From: Oasisia sp. SBJ-2009
Taxonomy: Eukaryota; Annelida; Polychaeta; Sabellida; Siboglinidae
Assembly (NCBI GenBank): GCA_964017155.1
Contig: OZ024856.1
Span: 3,661,201-3,725,200 of the forward strand
Reading direction: 5' to 3'
DNA: 64,000 nucleotides
The position numbers were made by a program, and so were the translations under genes. Below, in pieces: positions 1 to 10,418 of this stretch. The first letter of the stretch is position 1; each line of letters starts with the position of its first letter. The notes under the pieces were generated by a model, which was given only the letters and a program-made list of their open reading frames with translations, ran no database searches and had not been told where the DNA came from.

Positions 1-1459
1 AGCAATACTTTGCCACCATTCCACAGTGCCACTACTGCAGTGTGCAATTATTACATGTTGCCACACACAATTCAGTCATGTCACCCAAGGCCAAGACGAT
101 CTTCACAAATACCTGTTCCAGAGCAAACTGTAGATTGAGTAACTGTCACAAAAATTAACTTTCACCTCAATGAATTATACTGGTTTGCATAAATTCCTTT
201 AATGAAATTCATTAAAACGTTTCTTCAGTAATAATGGTTGCATTTACACTGAGCGAGGTTTATTTTCACTATTTTGAAACATAATTTTTTTAATTATTGA
301 CATTTACTTACAAGCTGTTACTTTTTTTGATAAAGTTTGTACTTTTTATTTTCTGAAATTTTAAACGCGAGAAATTATGTGAGAAATAAATGGATTACAT
401 TTCCAGCTGCACCGCCCCACACCCTCTGCGCCACGGCACCGTCCCAGTGCACCACATCAGACCAACATTCACTTACGTTTACAATGCATGGAAGCAGATT
501 TCTGAGAAGCTGAAAATAGCCCACCTGCCAAATGCCATTACGCAAATGATGTCCAGCCAATACGGTGCAGCAAAGCCAAACAACGTCTCTCACAGAATGA
601 AATCTAGTTTAATTCACCGAATGGCAGAAAACATTCCGTGATACATGTGTGTGCGATCATTTCAGTGTTTAGTTACAGGGGACTGTTTTGGGGAGTGAAA
701 GAAAACTGTCTGACAAGACACCAACAGACGGCCATGTTGTGTGATCACTACCCACTATCAGTCGCCATTTGCAATCAACTCAATTAAAATGATAACGAAG
801 GATGCACTTTCCCAATAGTGAACTGATTCATCAGTGGACAGCTTTAAGAAAACCCACATAATTCACATCATGGCTGTAATGTAAGAATGTCTACAACAAA
901 TGTTTTTATTTGGACTGCTTGTCATTGCCTGATTTAGCTTTTTGTATAGTAACTAATTTCGGTGTACACCACTGCACTGTGTGACACAGAGAAAAAGAAA
1001 CTGTCAGCTTTGGTGGTTCCATGAGAACTCGGTTTTGCTTACAATCTACTATTCCAGACCTTAGGACATTGTGTCTAAATTTATCTGCACAAATCTCATT
1101 ACAACTAAAAGCCCAATATACGATATTTCTCTGGTGGCAACACATATTATTACCCATAGGCAACATGGAAACATATTGGATTTTAATAGAGAAGAAAATG
1201 TCAAAAACACATATTGGAGAATATAATACCATAGGAAATGTTTTCTTTGTAATGCTATATGGCATATCACATTTCCTTAATGAGAAATACTACTGAGCAG
1301 CAGTCATGACTGTCATGTACTCAAGTTTCTTCCAAGTCAATGTGTCAAAGTGAGAATATTACTGCGCATTTCATTTACTACTGTGAAACTTTAGATGTCA
1401 TGTTAAGTACGGGGGCTGTGTGACACAACATCTATAAGTATAAGGCTGTGTTAGAAAGC
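1..1459. other. No gene recognised
   Basis: AT-rich sequence without a supportable gene. A short minus-strand stretch near 480-515 has acceptor- and donor-like borders and could be a small exon, but there is no homology I recognise. Confidence 0.4.
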
Positions 1460-1732
1460 AATGCTACTTGCAGTCATACTGTACTAGGTACGGTACTGTA
1501 TTCAAAGTTGTTCTAGGCAGGCTTTGAGGTACACCAAAGTTGTTATGGACTGGCTTTGAGGTCCAGTTTCCTACAGAGTTGCCCTGTAGTAGACTGGTTC
1601 TGAGGTCCAGGTACCTAGTACCTACATACCAGTAGTTGTAGTAGAATGGCTCTGAGGTACAGTTACCCTGTATACTTGCAATAGATTGGCTTTGAGGTAC
1701 AAGTACCCTACATAGTTGTAGTAACTGTTCGT
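1460..1732. repeat. Degenerate minisatellite, left part
   Basis: Diverged copies of a ~45-60 bp unit built around TTGGCTTTGAGGTACAGTAC and a TTGTAGTAG motif. The same repeat resumes at 2738, so the array was split by a LINE insertion. Confidence 0.75.
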
Positions 1733-2738
1733 CCATCCATCGGGGATGATGACCATGACATCACTGGTCTGTGGCATGTAGGCGATGTATCCGGATGTGG
1801 CTGATAAGGCCGATTCGGGCACGAAAGGTTCTGTCGTAGTTTGGACACTGAAGAGCATTAATAATCACAGAGCTTGTTTCCGCTGCACTGGACTTGCGGA
1901 GCAGCTTCCACCTGGCCTATCCAGGTTTGTTCATAGGACTGAGCTCCCTTTCAGATGAGGCTGCGCCAGGTGCATTGCTCAGCTGTAGGCTTTCCTGAGA
2001 CTCGTTGTTGATTTCAAAGGCCTTTAGGGAGGATTTGACCGAGTCTTTATAATGTTTGCGTTGACCGCCACTAGATCTTTGGTAACCTTTCTTCGCTCAT
2101 TCTGACAACATGGCCAGCTAATAGAAGTTGACCTTTCTTCAGCAGAGTTTGAATGCGGTGCAAGCTTGAGGACCTCCGTGTCTGGGATCATGTCTTGCCT
2201 GGTGATGTGAAGCAACCTGCACAGGCAGTTGACATAGAATCTGTTTAGTTTCCTTGCGTGCCTACAGTAGACTGTCCATGTTTCACAGGAACAGACGAGA
2301 GTGGTCATGACTACAGCTTTGTAGACTTTCAGCTTTGTTTGCAGATTTAGTCCTTTTCATTCCCACACATTCTTACGAAGCCTTCCAAAAGCTGTGCTTG
2401 CTTTGGCAATTCTTGCACCAACCTTGTTGTTGATAAACACATTTCTGGACTGTGTACTGCCGAGATGTGTGAACTTGTCTACAGTTTGCAGCTTCTGGCC
2501 CTTGACTGTTATGGTTGGATCTGAGTAGTTTGTGTGGGGTGCTGACTGAAACATGACCTCCGTTTTCTCTGTGCTGGTGCTAAGTCCAAAGGCGTCGCAG
2601 GCAGGCGAACATTTGTCCATGTCCCACTGCATCTCATCTTCTGAGCTGGCATTTAGAGCGCAGTCATCAGCAAACAGAAAGTCACACTCTCTCTCCTCCT
2701 TCACCTCCTTGGCTTCCAGTCTCCTCGGATTAAACAGG
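1733..2738 (-). mobile_element. 5'-truncated non-LTR retrotransposon fragment
   Basis: Minus-strand translation gives LFNPRRLEAKEVKEERECDF, then the reverse-transcriptase catalytic box FADDCAL, then a thumb/C-terminal part (QTVDKFTHLGS). A second frame carries on with CETWTVYCRHARKLNRFYVN and a degenerate RQDMIPDTEVL block. The shift between frames and the internal decay show a dead copy. The clade, RTE- or CR1-like, is not settled. It sits inside the minisatellite at 1460-2950. Confidence 0.85.
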
Positions 2739-2950
2739 TTGGCTTTGAGGTACAGTTACCCTACAAAGTTGTAGATTGGCTTTGAGGTACAAATACTTTA
2801 TATAGTTGTAGTAAGACGTTTTGAGGTACAGGTACTCTATGTACCCTTTGAGGTGTGGGTACTCTACAATATAGTAGTAGATTGGCCTTGATATACACGA
2901 GTCCTACAAAGATTAGCAATACAAGCACTGACGTACGGTACCCCAAGAGC
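2739..2950. repeat. Degenerate minisatellite, right part
   Basis: Continuation of the TTGGCTTTGAGGTACA repeat interrupted by the LINE fragment. About five diverged units are present. Confidence 0.7.
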
Positions 2951-3477
2951 TATCTCACACAGGCTTAATGGCTTTAGACCATTAGGTTCCTAACAACATA
3001 ACTTTTTATATGAAACTGGTATGTTCTGTGCCAAATAACCACATTACATTCTTCACACACAAGTGATGTAGCAATGAAAACACAACTCGACAATAACAAG
3101 TGTGTGAATAATGCATGACGGGGGATGTTATCCAGAAGCTCTGGAGTGGAAGAACGTCAGCCTCCGTTGCCGTCACCACCAGCACTTACAGCATATCGCA
3201 CAACACACCAGATAGCCACAGCTAACAGCATCAGTGTTTTTATCACGCATCCAGCAGCGCATCCAAGTACCTTATCGGCAGGTAACACAGACAACATGGC
3301 CAGCTCGGAGCCCCGGACTCTGCCAAGGAGCAGGCTGGTGTGATCCCTCGCCCTAAGGGTGGCTCACTTCAAGCGCAGCCATCGAAACCTGGGCCCACGA
3401 TCAGAAGGCAGTGATATGGGCGTAGAGAAACAACTGTCCCGGGTTGTCACTAGTCATTACATCTCAACAACCAGACG
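2951..3477. other. No gene recognised
   Basis: A 72-codon open frame at 3125-3343 (plus) has no recognisable domain and is proline/serine rich. I treat it as non-coding. Confidence 0.35.
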
Positions 3478-3700
3478 GCATGGCTCAATGGCAGGGTACA
3501 TGGCTTGTGACCACGAGGTACAATGTTCACCCCCAGGCCTGGAGTCTGGTCTAGTATGTGGGTGGGAGACGCAGCCTGGAGGAGTTTGTCCTTCAGATAC
3601 AACACTGGTCCCTTCTCCCTGGTGTCAATGCCAGGGGAAGTACAAGACCCCACACAAGAGGTACCACGTGGTGGGGTACTACAAACATATAACAGCGTGG
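3478..3700 (+). repeat. tRNA-derived SINE-like element
   Basis: It starts with a tRNA-like box A (TGGCTCAATGGCAGGGTA) and a weak box B. The part near 3605-3655 (GGTCCCTTCT, then CTGGTGTCAATGCCAGGG) is shared with 30855-30900, so this belongs to a dispersed family. Confidence 0.5.
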
Positions 3701-3909
3701 CTCAGACTTGTACGTCTGCACTTACTTATGCCCAGGAAGTCCCCCTAGGTAGCTGGGTTAGAGAGTCTACTCTGATGTGACCTATTTACCCCCTGCATGG
3801 GATATGTTATATCACCTATGTGGGGTGAATAAAACTGCCCCAAGTTTGAAATGATGGTCAGTAGTAGGATCCTATAGCTTGGTTTCCTCAATTGACCACT
3901 GCCTCTGCC

Positions 3910-4335
3910 CCTCCTCTCGCTCACGACCTCTCTCTCTCCCTCTCTCTTTCTATTTCCATTCTTCTTCTTCCCTCTCCTCCTCTTCCTCACTTCCACCTCC
4001 CTTTCTCACATTCTCTCCCTTGCTCCCTCGCTCTCTGCATATATCTCTCTCCCTTTCCCCCTTCCCCTCTCTCGTGTTCTATCTCTCCCTCTTCACCCCT
4101 CCCTCTCCATCCCTCCCTTCCTTCCCTTCCCCTCCCCTCCCCTCCCCTCCTTTCCCCTCCCGTCCCCTCCCCTCCCTCCCCTCCCCTCCCCTCCCCTCCC
4201 CTCCCCTCCCCTCCCCTCCCCTCCCCTCCCCTCCCTTCCTCCCTCCCTCCCTCCCTCCCTCCTCCGTACTTCCCTCTCTACCTCTACCTCATTTGCTTCC
4301 CCCTGTCTCCATCCCTCCTTCTCACTCCCTCTCTA
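3910..4335. repeat. Polypyrimidine tract with (CCCCT)n
   Basis: Almost pure C/T on the plus strand. The core at about 4120-4235 is a CCCCT pentanucleotide repeat, followed by (CCCT)n. Long open frames here are only Pro/Ser/Leu low complexity. The purine strand could form triplex or G-rich structure. Confidence 0.9.
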
Positions 4336-4849
4336 CAGCACGTTGTGTAGCGTACCGAGTCAGTTGTATGTCATCCTACTTGACGTCTTCCTCAGTAACC
4401 ACCCACTCATCCCAGTCACCCTTCCAAGCCAGCCTTGAGTACAACAACAACAGGTCAACACAAACCACATCAATCTAACAGCTAAATCCATGTTTTGACA
4501 GGTCAATATGCCATTCAGTCTGTGACTTCTGATTTGCGTAGATGGTTTATTCCTACGTACTCCAATATTAATCTAACATATGGTTTTAGATGATTGTGTC
4601 ACTGTGAGGCAGTAATGAGTGCCGGTAATCACAGCACGTCTCAGACATACCACAGCACACAGGAATAGCCACGCGACATTCTTCTACTTCTGCTGTGGAG
4701 TGTTCTTTGGCTGCTGTTGTATTTATATACATGATTTATGTCAACAATCAACGCTTCCGCAAATGTTGGAGTTGAACATCTTCCCATACAACTGCTGTTA
4801 GACCATTTATACTACCATCTCACATTTCCCGTGACAGCACAGCTTTATG
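4336..4849. other. No gene recognised
   Basis: Ordinary AT-rich sequence. No coding, RNA or repeat signal could be supported. Confidence 0.4.
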
Positions 4850-5330
4850 TAATAATAATGGCAATTTGTATAGCGCCGGTATCCGCCATGTAGTGGCGCT
4901 TATGGCGCTTTTACATATAAAACATCATGTTAAAAAAACAATACTATTAATGCTAATAAAGCGATCTTTTTTAGACCCAAAAAATGAAAAATAAAATAAT
5001 ATAATTACCATTAAATAAAGTAGTAATAAAAACGGTGTAAAGTAAAGTTTCTAAAAATGTATACACAATAATAATACTAAAATTATTTAAGAAATAAGTT
5101 AGTGTCCTGAACATGTCCAAGGGAAAGTTCACATGTACCACTCAAAGTTTAAAAAAGTTTAGTTTAAAGTTTAAAAAAGCTTTAAAAATATGTGTCTTCC
5201 AGGCTGTCTTGAAGAATCAGACTGTTGCGCTGGCTCTGGTGTTGTTTGGAAGTGTATTCCAGGCCTTTGCTGCAGGTATGGTGAACCATCGCGCTCCCCA
5301 CAAGTTTTTTGATTTGTGTTCTGTTAACAG
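4850..5330 (-). mobile_element. LINE C-terminus and 3' end
   Basis: Minus-strand frame YKLLLTEHKSKNLWGARWFT, then IPAAKAWNTLPNNTRASATV, is the C-terminal motif typical of CR1/Jockey-type LINE ORF2 (x-WNxLPxxxR). A shifted frame continues KTAWKTHIFKAFLNFK. The 3' end shows the GGCGCTATACAAATTG tail and then TTATTATTA. The 5' side is cut by a MITE at 5331. Confidence 0.75.
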
Positions 5331-5611
5331 CAGCTTGTATGTAGAGACCCGTCCACCCGTCATTTGGACGGGTAACACCTGTTGTGGACGGGTAGAAATA
5401 TCACTAGGTGGGTAAAAAAAGAAGGAGCAAAATTGGTCTTTTAAATCAGAGATATTGACAGTAATGCCCTGCAATGGGTGTCTCCTGTGTGTTTGTAGTT
5501 CATTGCAGGTCATGAAGCATATCCAACTGGATTGTATGTATATGAGTTAACATCAAAGTGTCCACCAAACATTGTATAACTGGCAAAGGTTTTATCCTAC
5601 CTAAAGCCACG
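5331..5611 (-). mobile_element. hAT-like MITE, copy D (diverged)
   Basis: The reverse complement aligns along its length to the copies at 7.45, 22.8 and 30.5 kb. Shared blocks are GTAGAGACCCGTCCACCCGT, ATTTGGACGGGTAA and AGGTCAT, and the end CCTACCTAAAGCC matches CCTGCATAAAGCC. No target duplication is visible, so it is older. It interrupts the LINE fragment on its left. Confidence 0.75.
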
Positions 5612-5719
5612 AGTGACCGCGTCTGTCCCTTGAGTCAGTCAGTGCACAGGAAGTGACTTATGTAGTTAATTTCCTGCATTTTCATGACACCATCAGGATG
5701 CTTGCATCATCCGTTTCAT

Positions 5720-5900
5720 AACCACATTTTGTTTATCAAACAAAACTAACTATAATGCTCTATCTGTTGCTGCACCAAAGATCTGGAACCAACTTTCTTT
5801 TACCAGGTAATCCACCAACAATAGCCACCTTTTCCAAACAAATCAAGACTTATTTGCTTGAAATCACAATCAGTGGTTCCATGGTCCAGTAATGTCTCAG
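5720..5900 (+). mobile_element. LINE ORF2 C-terminal relic
   Basis: Plus-strand frames give AAPKIWNQLSF followed, after a shift, by FSKQIKTYLLEI. This is the usual end of CR1-type ORF2. It is a short, broken copy. Confidence 0.55.
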
Positions 5901-6736
5901 GCTAGTTCATTTTCATGATTATACTTAATGATTATTGTATGTTGCACCTCTGAGCTGGTACTTGCTAGGATATAGGCACCATATAGAAATGTTACTGTTC
6001 CTACAATGCTGTTGGTGTGTGGTACTTGGTGCCTGACTGCCTGCACCAGCCCTCCATGTACTGCAAAAGCTGACATCCATCTCATTTATAAAAATTATAA
6101 TCTTTACTTTGATATGTCACTGTAAAACTCCATCTAATAATATTAAAATATGATATTTAAATAGTGCCACAAGCACACAGTGCTCTATGGCGCTAACTGA
6201 AGTGATGCTGAAGGGACTGGCTTGGATCTAACCAGATTAACCTACTACCTGGAAAGGTACTTGTTGTCTTCCTGATGGCTTCAAACAGAGCTGTAGGCTG
6301 TCATCAGATCAACGGCTGAAGCCAGGCCCCTGTGGGAACTGACAATTCGAGCGGCTCTGATGTAGATAGCAGAGACTTCGGATTACAAGGAACTGATTGG
6401 ATGAACCAGAAAAAACAATCCTTCCTTTCCTGTTTGCAACAGAGGCTCAGGTAAATTGAGTGTCTTTAACCAATCACCAGAGTTACGGGCCAGTGACAGA
6501 GAGAGTGTGAAGACAATCTGTGTTTACTGATGACACAAAAACATGATTCACGATAGGCTGCGGAGGAGGAGGAGGAGGAAGAAGAGGAGGAGGACTGTTT
6601 GTAGGCCTTAGTTCAGTTCTAGTTTGGCATACTTCTATTTTTACCTTAACCTTTGCTGTCGGGCTTCACAGGTGTGCCCAACCCTTCAGTTCTTACATCC
6701 CCCTGACCTGAACTACACACACCTGACAATCCCTAA
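5901..6736. other. No gene recognised
   Basis: Non-coding. A short purine-rich GGAGGA tract lies at 6560-6595. Confidence 0.35.
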
Positions 6737-7030
6737 CTGTGGCAGGCTCCACACACCATCGATCCATTCAGGTCACCCCTCAGGCAATATCTGCCAGTTT
6801 CCTTGTACTGCCGGAAACAGTTCAACTCCCTGGTGTTCTCTGACAATGACCTGAGACAACTCTGGGTAATGGATGACCTGCCTTTCAAGACACATCACTG
6901 GTACTACACCCAGTCGACACAGCACAATGAACACTTGAGTCTGCTTGTTGCTCCTACTCAATTCCTCCTTCCACAAAGTCATCCACATCGACCAGTGCCT
7001 GATGATATAGAAATTAAAGCACTTAATTAA
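6737..7030 (+). CDS. Unidentified open frame, possible terminal exon
   Basis: From a stop at 6734-6736 the frame runs 97 codons to TAA: LYCRKQFNSLVFSDNDLRQL, then WVMDDLPFKTHHWYYTQ. A CTAAC branch-like motif and an AG at 6744-6745 could make a terminal exon from 6746. The composition looks more protein-like than its surroundings. I do not recognise a family. It may be chance or a TE relic. Confidence 0.2.
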   Translation: MWQAPHTIDPFRSPLRQYLPVSLYCRKQFNSLVFSDNDLRQLWVMDDLPFKTHHWYYTQSTQHNEHLSLLVAPTQFLLPQSHPHRPVPDDIEIKALN

Positions 7031-7449
7031 CTTTCACATTTGTAGGCAAAACTATAAAACTTGTATTTTATTTATAGAACCATCAGATAAATATTTAATT
7101 GACATTCAATGATAGTAATAAGGGTCAAGTCATAGTAACAGATATCCTGGCACGCCTTGGCGTCCTTCTACTTGAGTAGTGGATTGGGTGACAATCCACG
7201 TTTCCTGCAGCGTCCATTGTGACAAAACTCTAACCTTTCAGTGGCATGCTCTCTCATTGTGCTTCGTGTGTAACTGGACTGATGTGGTCCCTGTAATTAA
7301 TTAGAACTAATATAACAGCAAATGCAGTAATAGAAATAGATTGTCTGTAATAGCATCCACGTACAGTGCACACTAACAACGGGTCGTCTCTCTTCTAGTT
7401 CTCTCCAAAAGCAGACGGGTCTATGAAATGTATCATGATTACAGCCACA

Positions 7450-7756
7450 CAGGGCCTTATGCAGGATAACATTATAGCCAGTCACACACGTTTTGGTGGT
7501 CACATGGATGTTAAATGATAAGCCAATTTACAAACTTTCAAATGTGTTTGATGACCTAAAATGGACTACAAACACACATGTGACACCATTTACACTCACT
7601 TTCATGGCATAACTAACAATATCTATGGCATTGGACGAATTTTTTGCTCCTTCATTTTTTTACCCATCCACCACCCGTGCACCCATATTTCTACCCATCC
7701 ACATTGGTTTTTATCCGTCCAAATGACGGGAGGACGTGCCTCAGCATAATGCTATG
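7450..7756 (+). mobile_element. hAT-like MITE, copy A (307 bp)
   Basis: It begins CAGGGCCTTATGCAGGATAA and ends GCATAATGCTATG. It is flanked by a perfect 8-bp target duplication CAGCCACA (7442-7449 and 7757-7764). The body is collinear with 22811-23099 and 30530-30834. The right end is rich in ACCCGTCC motifs. No transposase is encoded. An 8-bp duplication and CAGRG termini fit the hAT superfamily. Confidence 0.85.
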
Positions 7757-7845
7757 CAGCCACACGTTCTGCTAATTGTTCGCAATGGATGTAGATCTGG
7801 GACTCTAGACCAGAGACATGAGTTCACTGTTTTTGCAGGATATGT

Positions 7846-8092
7846 AGTTATACTAGAAGCACGGGAACTCTCAGTTGTTGCCTATCCAGTACCTTGCCAC
7901 CAGTACCAGGCCTTTGTTCACATATGTAGTTCTACTAGAAGCATGGGAACTCTCAGTTGTTGCCTATCCAGTACCTTGCCACCAGTACCAGGCCTTTGTT
8001 CACATATGTAGTTCTACTAGAAGCATGGGAACTCTCAGTTGTTGCCTATCCAGTACCTTGCCACCAGTACCAGGCCTTTGTTCACATATGTT
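7846..8092. repeat. 82-bp tandem repeat, three copies
   Basis: Three near-identical 82-bp units (ACTAGAAGCATGGGAACTCT, then CAGTTGTTGCC). Because 82 is not a multiple of 3, the array is open in all plus frames, which explains overlapping false open frames here. Confidence 0.9.
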
Positions 8093-9597
8093 CTCATCTT
8101 GACCGCATTTGGCAGCTCATTGTAAAACTACAGACTGACAACTTAATTTGGACGAGAGAGAGAACCCACTGCCCAGGTAGAATAAGTCGGCCACACGTGC
8201 TGTGGACATGTGTCATCAATGATTGGACACCTGTGGCACCAAGGTCACTCTGTGTCTTTAATCAATGGCCTTTGTGACACTGGCATGGTTTGATTGACCA
8301 GACATGGTCAAAGGCAGACAGTGCAAGTCAATATTAATACTTAAGTGGAATCAACCATGTAAATGTGACTGTGAAATGATTTGTGGACCATGTGACCAGT
8401 GACCAGTAGGAAATGAGTGAGCTATAAGCACCCTACATATGACTATCAGATGACGTGTTACATAAATATACATTTTCGAGTTTTCAACCTATTCTGGTTA
8501 ATTGTAAATCATTATAATAAAACTGACTTTCAGGTCAAGATTTCATAAGTCAAGACACTTCAATTTCATTGTCATGATTAACCAGAAACCTCATAATTAT
8601 ATCCCTTCATCATTAGTGTAAGGATTGAATATTCTGCTGAGCACAATTAGTTACAGGTTTGTCTATATAGTTAATTTCTATATATTACTAATTATGTTAC
8701 TAAGATGATCATTACTCAGATCATCAATGGAAATGTCCAACAAAATGCATCAGTAAAACGATAAAACAATCCACATAAGCAAGTTGTTACTTGACAAATC
8801 ACCACAACCGTCATGAGTAACAACATCCATGTTTATTGCCATGAGTAACAACATCCACGTACTGCCATGAGTAAAAACATCCACGTTTACTACTGTCAAC
8901 GATTTTTGTAGTCACTAATAAATATAAAACCATGAAAAATATTGTGTATAATACCACTACAAAACTGCAACGGCATTAGTATTAAAGATTACAACCAATG
9001 CCTCCATGTAGGGATGATAAGCATTGAACAATCAATCTAAGTAGCAGACAGTATCTGTGTCACAAAAACTGTCAGTCACACTGCTGTGTCACAGACTGTG
9101 TGGTCAATGTACTGGTCTGTCCTACTAAAAAGTCACACCGTTCTCCCTGTTGTGTGCTTTCCTGACACACAAATAGACAGAGCTCGTAGCTTTCACTGGT
9201 GGGAAGATTGGATGCCCCACTGACATACCATTCGCTCATTAATCTTTCGGCACAGAAGAAACTGATCAGACAGAAATAATACTTGACATTTCCACTTTCC
9301 ACGGCTGTTTTTCATACCGTGATGTCATATGTCAAATCTGGTGGAAACAAAATTAATTATTGTGTTCTGTGAATTGCTAAAGCCAACTATAGATATTAGA
9401 TTACTAGACCACAAAAATGAAAGCAAAGGAGAGAAGAGACTGGGATAGATCAGGACCAAAGGAAATAGGAACCACAAAATATTAATCGTTGACCTATCAC
9501 AGTCTCTTCTTCTGCCTATGCAATGTTGTTTTACCATCTTTATTAATTAATTTATTTATCTTATTATAAAATTGTCATATTGTTTTAGAATATTTAT

Positions 9598-9601
<4 letters not shown>
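8093..9601. other. No gene recognised
   Basis: AT-rich. A short duplication (ATGAGTAACAACATCCACGT, about three copies) lies at 8815-8885. Confidence 0.4.

Positions 9602-9641
<40 letters not shown>
9602..9641. repeat. (AT)n microsatellite
   Basis: About 20 TA dinucleotides. Confidence 0.95.
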
Positions 9642-9644
<3 letters not shown>

Positions 9645-10418
9645 TTACCTTTTACATATTTACATGCTTGATTTTACTGTATACATGCACTACTATGTGA
9701 CTTAAATATTGTGTTTTTATGCAACTTCCAAAGTGTACAATGTATTTCCACTCTATGATTGGACAATAAAGTTATTATTAAGTATTATTTTCTGAAGCTA
9801 GCGATAAATTTGGGATTAAAAATTCACAAAATAATGGTAACAAAATACAAAAACACCAGAAACACAATCAGCAATAACCTAAGCAAACAAAAAATGGCAA
9901 CACTGATTGACAAAACTGACGTCATCGTAAGGTGAGCACTGTAATGAGCTCACCTCAACCAGTACAGTAAGATCAAATATGACGTATGACTGAATTATTC
10001 TGACAACTCTACACTACACTAGCATGCGATTTAGTTCAATCTAAGTCTAGTACGTGTCGGTCAGCTTAGATGAGTTCATCGCTCCCAGCTTACTGCATCT
10101 TTCCTGGTATAAACCGTCAGTCAATCAATAACATTGATTTCCATGTTTTTTGCATGCAGAACAGAAACCTGTCAGTGTCCTTAGTAAATAGTTTGGTGGC
10201 TGGACTAGATCAATGGGGACAAACTCGCCATAAAGTCTACGATGACAGACACTGGCATATAACGTCGAATGTAAAACATACATGTTTATACTTTTTACTT
10301 AAAATCCTATTTAAGTGTGTCACTGACCTTACAGAGTGTCACTCGCATTGTGAGCTGCTGTGAATGTGAATGAATTATTGATGGTCTCATCAATCACAAG
10401 ATCTGACAAGAGAGAGCC
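9642..10418. other. No gene recognised
   Basis: AT-rich. A 97-codon plus frame at 10070-10363 shows no domain. Confidence 0.35.

Noticed and set aside
3879..4478. 199-codon open frame
   Set aside because: Polypyrimidine repeat read as Pro/Ser/Leu; no codon structure or domain.
7736..8277. Overlapping open frames of 75-106 codons
   Set aside because: Produced by an 82-bp tandem repeat that is open in all plus frames.
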